A stretch of 64,000 nt of DNA. Source: Babylonia areolata (lineage: Eukaryota > Mollusca > Gastropoda > Neogastropoda > Buccinidae). Within the stretch, counting starts at the first letter, position 1; every line of letters begins with the position of its first letter. The position numbers and the translations under genes are program-made. Location of the stretch: assembly GCF_041734735.1 (NCBI RefSeq), contig NC_134879.1:10789310-10853309 (forward strand). Reading direction: 5' to 3'. The notes under the pieces are model-generated. The model saw nothing but the letters and a program-made list of their open reading frames with translations. It was not told where the DNA came from and did no database searches. Below, piece after piece: positions 23,476 to 35,126 of this stretch.

Positions 23476-25476
23476 GTGTGTGTGTGTGTGTGTGTACAGA
23501 ACATTTATGTAAAACAATCATTAATTATGTAAGTAATAAACAATATCACAATAACTTCTCAAACATAAAAGTGCAAACTAAAAAAACACAATCTGGGTTG
23601 TGATAAAGAGACTGAGACTATTAAATATTCATAATACAAGTAGCCTGAAGTGAAAAAGTTCTACGGCAAAAAACAATTTTCTGGTGTAAATGGCCAAATC
23701 TTTTGAGACTGAACGTTAATTTGTGCACATTATACTTATTTCTTGCAACAACATAAGCACAAGAAAATGATGCAGTAAACAAAGCGATGAAAATTTTCAA
23801 AATGCAAACATTAATCAGTCATACACTAATCAATATCATATTATTATTATTGTGCACTAAACACAGACATATAAATCATACCAACCAGTCTCACTCACTC
23901 ACACACACACACACACACAAAATAAAATTGTGTGCATGCGACATAACAACCAATGTTCAACAAACCTTTGTCAAAATCCGAGAGTGCGAGAGGTCTTATA
24001 ATAAGACCTTCACCAGGATTTGTAGGAGAAACACCATTTTTATAGATCTTTTTGCAGTCTGCAAAGTTTAACTTTGTCAGCACTTCTGGGTCATAAAGAT
24101 AGACCTCTTCTGTGCCATTAACCTGAAATAACGCAAATTCATAATCACAATCAAGTTTACACAAACTGGAAAAACAAGTTCAAATAGCTGACAGCTCACA
24201 ATTTCACTTAGCTTATGAAAGCCATGCTACTGCCACCATCTAAAATGATCTGTGGTTATGACTAAGAACAGATAGAGATTGACAGGCTTTAAAAGTGCAT
24301 GACCCTTGTCAATCAGATGGTCCAGCTATTGATGTTATTCTGCTGGTAAGCCTCCACGCATAACCATATTTGCTCTCAGGAGGTTCTCCATAAGCTGAAG
24401 CCAATACTATCATCCATTGTAATGAAGCATCTCATCACACATATCAAATGTACCATTTACACTAATCACAGATCTACCACCAGGCTGCAGAATCAGTTTT
24501 TGATTGATAAACACTAGCACTAACATATGTATCCCAACATGCATATCTTACTCAGCTGAACAAATAACCTGACATGAAACAAGCCAAGTGACAAGAAACT
24601 GACCTGTCACTAGATCAGTAAACAAGGGGAACAAATTAAACATAAACTTTTCATGCTCCTTGGTATAAGTACTATTACTCTAAATATTTTTTTTAAATCA
24701 TAATTTAAAAAAAAAGAAACAAAGAACAAAATATCCACCATAGCAATCAAGAAGAAAGAAAAAAACTATCAACTCCAGAAATCATGTACTTTCATTAACA
24801 TTTTATGCATCTTTAATGATATAATCATGAAAATCATGTGTGAGAGGAACAGTGAAAAACATCCACAATAATAATATAGCAATCATGGAGAAAACATCCA
24901 CCATAATACAGCAGTCATGGAGAAAGAAATAAGGACAGCAATCTCCTGATGATCATACAAAGAAAAAACATCCACTTCACAAACCATCCGTTTTGTCTGG
25001 CATTTCACCTTTCCATGTAACAATATTAAACTCTTTGATATATCATATTTAAATGCCAGCAAAAACAAATTTAAAAAATGATATGTGAATATGCTGTCAT
25101 ATTCATGCACACACACACACACACACACACCTAACTGTACAGCTTTTTTTTACATGCGTGGATGCCTCGTTCATGAAATAATAATATAATAAACAAAAGA
25201 AAAACCAATAAATACAAGAACATAACAAAAGTAACAAGATTGTAATAAAAATCAAAGGCCAAAGCATTACTCAAATCTTGAAGATTCCGGGATAGGTGTA
25301 TCTTATTTAATTCATTTACCGGGACTAATCAAGTGTTTTGTAGAATCCGTTGCATCATCGTTTGTGTCAAATAAAATCTGACAGTTAAACTCCTCAGTTG
25401 GACTGGTGTACATCAAAGACATATAATGATAACACAATACAGATCTTCCAACACGTACCTCCTGTTGATTTGCCAT
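20073..25476 (-). CDS. GNPNAT1: GNPNAT1, glucosamine-6-phosphate N-acetyltransferase
   Basis: Six coding exons on the minus strand: 25476-25459, 24122-23966, 23287-23225, 21366-21236, 20696-20635 and 20223-20073. All have GT..AG borders and compatible phases, and they add up to 193 residues against 184 in human. Exon 1 codes only MANQQE. Exon 2 has SPTNPGEGLIIRPL, exon 3 the helix YMQLLQQLTKVGDVPQEKF, exon 4 PDTYYIVVIEDTT and EQKFIHG, and exon 5 RVEDVVVSDLYRGKQLGK. Exon 6 has LLLLSKEIGCYKISLEC and ends NYMEMRYFD. RGKQLGK is the acetyl-CoA pyrophosphate loop of the GNAT fold. The enzyme acetylates glucosamine 6-phosphate with acetyl-CoA, the second step committed to UDP-GlcNAc, and works as a cytosolic dimer. 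The exon 5 donor used is the GTGCGT at 20634, since it restores the conserved K-V-L-L junction. The gene looks intact. Confidence 0.95.
20361..20431. repeat. (GT)n microsatellite in the last GNPNAT1 intron
   Basis: About 30 GT units with one TTT interruption, seen directly between coding exons 5 and 6. Confidence 0.95.
22578..22646. repeat. Two (CA)n runs
   Basis: CA runs at about 22578-22600 and 22624-22646 in GNPNAT1 intron 3. Confidence 0.9.
23443..23495. repeat. (CT)n(GT)n compound microsatellite
   Basis: A CT run passes directly into a TG run; seen directly in GNPNAT1 intron 2. Confidence 0.95.
25108..25130. repeat. (CA)n microsatellite
   Basis: CA run of about 11 units in GNPNAT1 intron 1. 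Confidence 0.9.
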
Positions 25477-26277
25477 TATTATCACAAATACACAACTCGT
25501 GAACAAAGAAAATGACGGAGAAAATGAACAAACGATCCGTCAACGTGGCCGGACAATCCCACCCGGACACAAACTGCGATTGTGTGGGTGGCCTTGAGGT
25601 CAAAGGCCGGAGTTAGCTTCCGGGGTCATGTTACGTCCCAGCGAAAATTAGCCTGTAAAATAGCAACAGGAAAACTTTTCGATTAGTTGTAAAACAAAAC
25701 ATTAAAGTACCTAAAAGTATATTTCATGCTTCTATTTCGGATTAGCGGATGAAATTCATGACAGGTGTATGTGAGAAAAGCATACATAAGTGTAGTCTCT
25801 AAACTACTTATGTTCCTACGCCAGAGACTTGCGGTGGCGTTCGAATGTAAAGCGGCCTAGCAGACGATACGAAGTTAAGGCGGGGATTCATGTGTTTATG
25901 TGGATATAGTAAATATCTTTTATGTGCCAAGTTACACGACAATACCACATGTTACATACTTGATTTATTTTAATGACTGTTTGTCTGTTAGTGGCTGTTT
26001 CTTGCCTTTTCTTCCATATGTGGTCTCCGACCACTGGAGACGTTTGCTTCTCAAAATTATTTGACAGAAGTGGAGTTTGGCCAAAGATAGTGTCTCAGTG
26101 TCATAAAGCAAAAGGATGTGAGATTTAACCTGTTCGTAGAATTTCTATTTATTGGTTCAGTTTGATCACATATTTTTGTTATAGTACTCTGTACATTAAA
26201 TTGTGCATATGTATAGCATGGATATTCCAACTGTCAAAGAATAAATTTGTTTAGAGATTTAGATGTGAGAGGTGAAA
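25477..26277. promoter_or_regulatory. Shared divergent promoter region of GNPNAT1 and CRLS1
   Basis: The two start codons face away from each other across about 800 bp with no other gene between. Near the GNPNAT1 side (25530-25640) the DNA is more GC-rich than its surroundings. It contains CCGGAAGC on the minus strand (25616-25623), an ETS-family binding motif common in housekeeping promoters. No TATA box is convincing on either side. A piece at about 25845-25900 (GTAAAGCGGCCTAGCAGACG) resembles the retroposon tails elsewhere in the window. Joint use of the region is inferred from geometry only. Confidence 0.55.
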
Positions 26278-29200
26278 ATGGCAGCCTCCACGAGGAGCGT
26301 TTGGGGCTGCCCTTCTCGTCTGCTGTGTAAACTTGTGTTCAACTCGCGAAGTTATCCGCATTGCACTAGAAAGTTTCACATCATTTCATACTCGGAAGCA
26401 TGCTTTCAGTGCAAAGATGCTCCTGTCGTTGCAGCCATAGGAAGATTAAATGTGACCTTTGCTGGCCAAATAGGCCGGCGTTTTCACGCTCATGCTCGTG
26501 TTGTCAGTTGTGAACAACCACCAGGGACGGTATTCAGTTCAGCTCAGTTCTCTCGACCGTCCTCCACTTCAGCTTTATTGAATAGATACGTGTTCCCAAA
26601 CAAAAACAATTTCTGGAAGAAACGCACAGTGCGTTGTCGGATGCTATGTTTGCGAACGCCACCAGACCAAAGTGAAAGTGAAACTCAGTCTGTTTCAACA
26701 CGACACAAAAACGGGTTTTCATCTGGTCACTCAAATATAAGCTCAAGTGAAGAAAAAACGCATGACAGAGCGACCTGCAGAAGCGAGGGGCCAGAAAAGG
26801 TATACTTTAACAAATCAAATATATATACATATATTATTGCCTTTTTGAGTTTCAAGGATGCATCTCAGTTCACATCAACTTTTTTTCTTTTTTTTTTTCT
26901 TTTTTTGATGGATGGATGGAAGCAGATGCCTGACCTATGCACAGACACAGTGTGCACAGGTCAGACCAGGAGAAAACATTATTGCCGTCCACTGTTGAAA
27001 TCGACAGGACAAACATTTTAAAAACTCATTTGTATAAACGCTGGGAAGAATATTGCTTGCAATCAACCAGGTACAATCACTGGTTCAGGTTTAATGTTAA
27101 CACTCAATTAAGGTGATACAGACTACTAAAAGAAACCAATGCAGATAACAATCCCATGGGCAGAGCAGTTGAGGAAGATCTACACTTGCATACATTTATA
27201 ATATACCAGATACCACCATCACCCTTGTTTGAATTCACAACCTCAGCTTGCCACCAGCCATTTGAAATATGCAAGCACCCATCACAGGAAGGGACTGAAG
27301 ACACATATAGCACAGCAGGCATGTATCAATGATAATCTTTTAGATTTAAAAAAAAACACCCTGGTCTCCACCAGGTACTGCAAAGACTGAAAACACAGAT
27401 GACTAAGACTTTATGACTGTACAAAACACAAAATGTTATGCAGCTTTCATCCCACATGCTTATTCAGAAGATTCTCCTCAGACATTCTGCCATGTTAGAA
27501 TACAAAAATTGCTTGTCTACAAAGAAAATAGAAAACTCAGTTACATCAACCAGGTGGTAATCAAATCCTACTCCTTACCCATTTTATCACATGTCATTGA
27601 CACAAATGTCCAGTTTTAGTTCTAAACTGAATTGAATAAATTGGACAGAACTTGTTTTTTATGATGTAGTATGTACATTTCTGTTGAGTAGAGATAGAAA
27701 TATATCTGTTAATGTTAGTACTCATCTTTCTGGCTTTCTGAATTATGATTTTTACTAGTACAGAAGTAGTCCCATGTTTGTTCTCCATGTCTTTTTTAAG
27801 TACTCCATTACTTGATGTACTGTAATAGATCACATTACTTCAGTAGTTCCTGCATTGGTAGTTCATGAGGAGATCATCATAATGGCTTCAGGTTACTCAT
27901 TAGATTTAGGAAGCTTGCACCTACCTTTGATCACTGCCATAGCATTCTGTACTGATTGGTTTGATTCAGTCAACATGGTCTGCACCTGCATCATGATGGT
28001 AACTGCTTTGTAATTTTATTGATTTTCTTCCACAGAAAGAAAACATCAAAACCATTCCAAACCTGCTCACCACTTTGCGAATGGCTTCTGCTCCACTGCT
28101 TGGTTACTTGGTGGTTTGTGAAAGCTTTGGACCAGCACTTGGCATCTTCACATTTGCAGGCATCTCTGATATGGTTTGTTGGATTCCTGTTTTACCATTT
28201 AATTTTACAGTATTGTGAACTTTTTAAAGATAATGAAAAGTTTTTGAAGAAAAAAGATTATCTTGGAGTATGATTGTTAGAAGTGGAAAAAAAAAAGCCA
28301 GTGCTTTAATTGATGGGCGCAATATCTGAGTGATTACAGTGTTGGACTTTCAATCTGACTCTTAGGGTCCCACATTTTAATCTTGGTAACGGTACCTAAT
28401 GGGTAAAGGGTGGAGATTTTTCCGATCTCCCGGGTCAGCATATGTGCAGACCTGCTAGTGCCTGAACCCCCATCATGTGTATATGCATGCAGAAGATCAA
28501 ATATGTATATTAAGATCCTGTTATCAATGTCAGTGTTCTGTGGGTTATGGAAACAAGAACATACCCAGCATACACCCCCTCCCCTAAGGCTAATGTCTTT
28601 GCTTTTAGTTTTTACTCACTGAAAATAACCAACAGTTTTTAGCAGTAGATGAAAAAGACAACAACAACAACAAATTGAATGACCCCTTTTTCTTTACAGT
28701 AGGGGTGGAAGTTTAGATGTGACCTTCTTGCCTTTCAGACTGAAAAATTTATGTAAATATATATGCTTAAAAGCTGATCAGTGCAGTTTGTTGTTGTTGT
28801 TTAAAAACTCGTTTCACCCTACCAGTTCATCACAGTGGTGGTTTGACCTTCGTACTGAAAGTGTGGACATGGAGGAAAAGCTTGATAGACACAACTCTTG
28901 ATAGACTGAGGGGTGATTTACTGACAATGTCTCAGTGCGGTCTGAGCATTTCAGGTGCTTTTTTTTCTTCTTTTTTTTTTGTGTGTGTGTGTAATTGTTA
29001 TGCCTAGGAAGTCTTGTTTCACTACTTGGCAAGTGTTAATCCTGGCAAAAATATTTAGAATGATCATTGTAAACATTGATAGATGAGACAATATATGAGT
29101 GAGTAACACTCATTTTTTAATCATCTGAAAATCACTGCTATTGAGATAAAACCTCCCCCAAGTGGGCAAGAGTGCACAGGCTGCAATTCTGACAGTGATG

Positions 29201-30539
29201 AAAGGACTTAGCATTCATGAATTTGCCTTGATTATGTTATTCTTGACAAGAATTAATCCATTTGTACAAACACAAGCTCTGAAAAACTGTCTCCTTATTT
29301 TCAGCTGGATGGATACATTGCCCGGAACTTTCCAAATCAGACTTCAGCTTTAGGATCTGCATTAGATCCTTTGGCTGACAAACTCCTGGTGACAATTCTG
29401 ACAGTCAGTTTGACATCTGTTGGACTTATTCCTCGTAAGTTAAAACATGCAGCAAGAGCAACACATTTTGCAGCTGTATTTCAGTATAATTGTAACTGTG
29501 CTTGAGCATAAGAACAAGTTTGGGAGTGTGTTTTTATGCACATTTTATTTCATTTTCTGTTTAATGTCTTTGAGGTAGATTTGTATACATGTGTACTCTG
29601 GTATTGTCAATGTTTTCCTGTTTTTTTGTGGGTTTTTTTCTATTAGCATATGTTTAACTTTTAAGATATTTATGGCTGTCTGTGAGTATGTGTCTTTTGA
29701 TCATGTCATTATGACAATTGTAAAATTTCCAGTTAAGATAGGTGTTATTTGTATGATCTTGAGTACTTGTAAAGCAAAAAATTAAAACACTCCCTGTCAG
29801 ATGTTATTTTCTGCAAAAATATGAATTCTGTAATACAAACTGACAAACACATCTGTCTTGGAAAGAGGTATTACAACTTACTTAGTTTCAGCATACATTA
29901 ATTGTAATGTTAATTAATTTTTACTGCTGATTTTCTGTTTATTTCTAACATCACCTTGCTTTAGAACAGGAAATGGTGATGTTAAGCATTTGAAAAAAAA
30001 TGCTTTCATTCAAACCAAAAACAAAAAAAAAGTTTTTCAGATGTTCATCTTGACAGACAATTGACTCCTAAGCAATCCTACATTTTAAAAATATTCTTTG
30101 TATTCTTTGTTGTACATGTTTCATTACTGAACAGTCCTGTTCTGGGATGTCTGTGTACCTGTGCATTGTTTGTAAGCAAAGTTGAGGTCAGTGGGTGTAT
30201 TTCTTTGTGAGAAGTTTGTGTTCGTTGCTGGTTTTGATTAGTTCACTACACAGTCAGTCACACTGGTAATACTGCATCACAGTGTTAGCTATATCAGCTT
30301 CAGACACTAGCAGAACTTTTCACCAAGTCCAGAAACACTACTTTTCTTTGTTGCAAGGAAGTTTGAATATCAATGCATACCCCCCCCCCCACCCCCCCCC
30401 CTCTCTCTCTTTGTCTCTCTGTCTGTCTCACAGTTGGATTACCCACTCACTCTTCTCCATCCCTCTTCCCCCATCCTTCTTCCCCTTCCAGATGTGCATG
30501 TATGTCTATGGCCGAAACATATTAAACCATCTGAATCTG

Positions 30540-30585
<46 letters not shown>

Positions 30586-33500
30586 GTCTGCTTACTGACA
30601 TTTTTTTTCAGCTTACTGATCCAATCATATTCTTTTTTTCCCTTGCAGTGCCCCTCACCGGTTTGATCGTTTTCCGTGATGTCTCCTTGATAGCAGGTGG
30701 TTTCTACATTAGATACAAGTCACTGCCTCCACCGGTGAGTTGACAAAAGTGTAATATGTGTGTGTGTGTGTGTTTGGTCAGTTACTGAGCCAGCAGTAGT
30801 CATTATGATGTGATATACTCTAAGACAACAGTTACATATGTATTATTATTAATGAGCATAATTACAACATATTGGTGTACATTTATACATGTGTATGTGT
30901 CACTATATTTTATACTAAATGGCTGCCACTCTCATATTAAGCTAATAACTCATTTATGTGAGTTTTTATTCCATGTATATGAAGATTTCACCCAGCCAGT
31001 AAACATTTTGGGCAGCCATACTTTAATGAACAGATCATGTTAGATTTTTCATGATTGTTTTGGTATTCTCCATGTGTACACAAACAGAGTAACCCCTGAG
31101 TGAACGCCTACTGACTGCTGATTTTGCATACAGTTCTTCCAGCATATAAGGTAGCTGGGGAGATAAAGTTTCTTTAGGGGCAGTTAACTCCCTCCAACAA
31201 TGAATATATGAATATCTACCTTATCTATCTATCCATCCATCTACATTACAATCTGTATTTTGATTTCATTGAAAATAAAAATCCACTGCAGCTCCTCATT
31301 TGTGTGATTCAACTTTTCTGAAGGACTGTTTCACCTTTTTCTGTTTTTCTTGACTTTGTTGTGAATGCATCTTACTGTGTTTTCAGATCACCATGTCTCG
31401 TTACTTTGATATTTCCCATGCAACAGTCAGTTTGGCACCAACATTCATCAGCAAGGTAGGACTTGGTTATTTACTGTGGAAAGGGCGGAAGGAATGCACA
31501 TTTGCATTGATGCATTTGAGCTTTTCAGATGCACTGGCATTTATTTGTGTTACAAAATGTCCACAAAAGACATTTTAGTTGGGTTTATATTCTGTGAAGT
31601 TATCTAGTGGCTGTTGATAATGAGGTTAATCAACTTAATGTCTTAATATAAGCATAAGAAGAAATGGAGAAAAATGAATTCACTTGGCACTTCCATGTGA
31701 AAATCAAGCAAAATCACCATTTTCATGTCTACAGAGACTAGTAAATAGATTGACATTTTTCAACAAGCATAAGAATCTCAGCAGTCTGAGGGTACCGATA
31801 GCTACTGCTTGCCAAAGGAATGTGATCAACAGAGTGTATGTGTGTATATAAGCAGTTACGTGAAAAATCCTCAGCAAAAGATTAAAATAATTATCCACTT
31901 CTCCAGGGTTGATCTGTTTTGGGGGAAAAAATTCAGTGGATTTATTTATTTTCTTTTTCTTTTTTTAAGGCAAGGTCTTCAAACGTCAAGAGTTTCCATT
32001 TATTCTGAACGGTAATGGCAACCCTTATGTTTCAGGTGAACACTGGACTGCAGCTGTCTTTGGTAGCCTTTTCCTTGGCAGCTCCTGTGTTTGGCTTTGT
32101 GGATCATGTCCTTTTGCAAGTATTATGGTAAGCAGTTTTGCACTTGTAAAAGATTGATCCAGTGGTTGCAGTTAGGTTGATTACCTAATATGTTAGTCTC
32201 TTGGGGGCTGTATACAGGATTCACAGTGTCTGTCTGTACGAGACCACTATGCATGTTCATATTTCTTAACTGATTTGGCACAATGGTCAGTGCAATGACT
32301 GCTCTTTAGTGACCAATTTTCGAGTGGGTTTGTTGCTTCAGTCAAGGAACTACAGCAAACTGGAATGTTGAATCAGTGAGCAGTTGATAACACTGATGAA
32401 GCAAACATTGACTGTACTGGCAGTGGGTTAAAGTCATGCAGCTGAAAGAAGAGAAGAAAAAAAGAAGAAAAAGTGGTGATTGCAGCATCAAAATCTGAAT
32501 GCAGACTTTTTTCTGTGTTATGCATTTTATTTGGGGTCAGTTTCAGAGAGCGAGGGAACCAAGGCCTTTTCTTCTCTACTTAGTAACAGAAGTAGTTTGT
32601 AAAACAAAGTGGTTTGTTGATTAATTGGCTTTGACACATCATTTCTTCCACTCATTTTAGATTGTGCAGAAATTCCAATGTTTTGTGAAAGACGGAAGAG
32701 AAAAGGCAGTGTGTGCGAAAAGGGAGGAAGCATGTCATGATTCAGTTGGATCAGTCCTTTTTGGGGGGAAGAGTGAAGGGTTGTCTTTTGATTTGTATTT
32801 TGGTTTATTTATGTTTTGTTTTTTACCCCCAAAACAGAGTATGGCTGCCTACATTGTGGGGTAAAAACGGTCATACTCGTAAAATCCCATTCATGTACAT
32901 ACATGTGAACATGAGTTGCAGCCTACAAGCAAAGAAGAAATTTTGTTTTTTGCACAAGTCATGTACATGTATGCATCCTACTTAATGTGTGTTTTTGTGA
33001 AGGGTGTGAAGCATTTTTCGACCACTGTTAGGCCGGTACTTTTCATATTTTCAGATTTTCCATCCACCGTTCACCAATCTGGTTGGGTTTTGGAATAGAT
33101 ATTTAATGTTTTAGGGTAGTAAGACCCAATATCAGGTTTGTAGAAAATGTCCAAAACCAATAGAAGTAATACTGTTATAATAAAAGTGCATTAGTTCATA
33201 CCTGTTGCAAAATGTACTCTGAAAAATCTTGAGGCCAAGCTTTTGGATTGTATATACAGCCATGCTGTGGTGAAAAGGACGGTTCATAATATTTGAAACA
33301 CAGTGTTTCATTTTGTTTTGTTATTGACATGTGTTGATAAACTTTGAAGTGCAGGAACACCAATATTTGATGCTGGAATAAGCTGGTAGATAATAGAATG
33401 TTAATGCAGTGTCTAACTTTGGCATCTGTTCTTTTGTTTCTTTTGTTTTGTTTTTTGTGTGTTGGTTTTGTTTTAATTTGCAGAACAAAAAAACAAAAAA

Positions 33501-33722
33501 AGAGGGGGAAACAGGTTTTTCCTTTGTGATGTTTATGAAAAGAGGGTTTGTTTTTTTCCAGGTGATGTTAATGATTTGGTGAATATGGTTTATAATAAAA
33601 CAGGGTCCCTTATTTGTTGCAGGTGGACAACAGGTGCCACAACGTTTTTGTCTGGAGCCGATTACTTGTGGTCTTGGAAGAAGTATGTGACGCTCCTGGA
33701 AAAAGACCAGAAAGAACTGTAG
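26278..33722 (+). CDS. CRLS1: CRLS1, cardiolipin synthase (CMP-forming)
   Basis: Seven coding exons: 26278-26799, 28036-28173, 29305-29434, 30649-30734, 31387-31455, 32036-32127 and 33623-33722 (stop TAG). Splice sites are GT..AG and phases agree, giving 378 residues against about 301 in human; the excess is in the 174-residue exon 1. Exon 1 is rich in Arg, Ser and His without an acidic start, fitting a mitochondrial targeting region. Exons 2-7 are the CDP-alcohol phosphatidyltransferase domain. The catalytic motif spans exons 2-3: SDM then LDGYIARN, then [12 protein letters not shown], with the expected DxxDG, AR, G and two further Asp. Membrane segments include [25 protein letters not shown] and [15 protein letters not shown]. 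It condenses CDP-diacylglycerol with phosphatidylglycerol in the mitochondrial inner membrane. The ATG at 26278 is preceded in frame by GTG AAA, not by another ATG. No damage is seen. Confidence 0.95.
28308..28590 (+). repeat. tRNA-derived SINE, family 1
   Basis: The left part resembles a decayed tRNA-like head (GGCGCAATATCTGAGTGATT...). The body has GCAGACCTGCTAGTGCCTGA, ATCATGTGTATATGCATGCA, GAAGATCAAATA and TTCTGTGGGTTATGGAAAC. The same ordered blocks occur at 44523-44890 and, inverted, at 56776-57010. It sits in CRLS1 intron 2. Age looks considerable, since the copies differ often. Confidence 0.7.
30360..30595. repeat. C-rich and (CT)n low-complexity region
   Basis: C runs at 30380-30402, then CT-rich sequence and a clean (CT)n run at about 30541-30580, in CRLS1 intron 3. 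It lies 60-250 bp upstream of the exon 4 acceptor, so part of it lengthens the pyrimidine-rich approach to that exon. Confidence 0.9.
32826..32945 (+). repeat. SINE family 1, 3' part
   Basis: CAGAGTATGGCTGCCTACAT, GGGGTAAAAACGGTCATACT and GAGTTGCAGCCTACAAGC match, in order, the 3' part of the copy at 44523 and partial copies at 53890, 60455 and 60785. It lies in CRLS1 intron 6. Confidence 0.65.
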
Positions 33723-34617
33723 AGAAAGTGTACAGTGTTTAGTGTGAATGTTTGAGAGGAGGAAGGCAGTTGGGAGTGTTGTGTGCTTTGAAATCATGCA
33801 AGTCTGGTCATGCATTTGGACAAAAAACAGAGACTGAATGTTTATCTTTGCATATATTTACATGTACAGAAGTGTTATTGTACAGTTGTGTGCCATATAG
33901 AAATGCTTGTATGTTTGGTAATATGTTGCGTGTGTTGTGTAAAAGAAAGAGAACTTTGATCAAGATGATCTTTTTACCACATAGAAAATCTGTGAAGCTG
34001 TGTTTGAATAATGTTTGGTGATCATCACACAAGGAATGAGTCAAGGAATTTTCCTAGAGATGAGGAATGGCTATGGCTCAATTCAGTGTTAACAGTTCAT
34101 TCACTACATTGTTTTTGTTTTGAAGTGGTTGATTGATTGTTGATTTGTGGGGTATTGTTTTTCTATTTGACAAACTGGGTGAGTGAAGCTTCAGTTGCAG
34201 AGATATTACTGATGCTATTTTGGAGTGTTGGAGTGATTTGCTAACCTATAGAAATGTATGTTATTCATACAAAATCAATGTTTCCATGCATACACACATA
34301 TGCACAAGCATGCACTTTCCCTCTCTCTCTCTCTGTGCCTCTCTCAGTGCTATGTATGTATGTATACCTGTTCTTGCCTACCTGTTTTCCACATTATTGT
34401 CTAAACTTATATGTCATTTTGATGATGTCATTATCATCTGCATTTGTTGGCTGCCACTTTCAAATTCACTTAACTCTACGGGAGATTTATCTTTTACAGT
34501 ATGGGACCCTTTTTTCATGACTGTTCAGGCAGCTGTCGTCTGTTTTCAAGGGCAATGCATGCTGGATATGTTTGAGTTCACATATTCTTCCAAATGATGA
34601 CATGGATTATAGTATCT
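33723..34617 (+). other. CRLS1 3' UTR and downstream sequence
   Basis: No further coding homology. A TG-rich AT-rich tract follows the CRLS1 stop directly and probably includes the 3' UTR; no canonical poly(A) signal is obvious to me. Confidence 0.4.
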
Positions 34618-35126
34618 TTAACCTTCACCGTACTTTGTGGGTCTGACAGACCCATTTTTGCCTTAAAAAATGCCTTTAAAATATATTTGGTGTCCGATTA
34701 ATTTGAAATTTCATGACTTTTGTTGTCACAACATATGCATCATTTTAGTAAATTAATGTACACTTTAACTGATTAGTTAATCAGTTACGTAATTGTGAAA
34801 ATTTTTACCTGCATTCCTACGTTGTGGGTCTTACAGACCCATACTCCCCAAAGAAGAGAAAACACTAAGTACCCTTATTCGTAATTCGTGGGTCTCTCAG
34901 ACCCATACTCGCAAAAGAAGGGAACAAACCAATAATCCCTTTGTACTACGTGGAACGAAGTGATTGTGCGTACATGACTGATGACACATAGGCTACCTCA
35001 CTGCTTCTGTAGTTGGCTGGCACATCGCATCCGGCTCTCACGGAGAACACAACAGTACAGCAGGCTACCGGTGTCATTGCCTCAGGCAAGTCATATTTTG
35101 ATGATTATCAAGTTTATTAATTGCCA

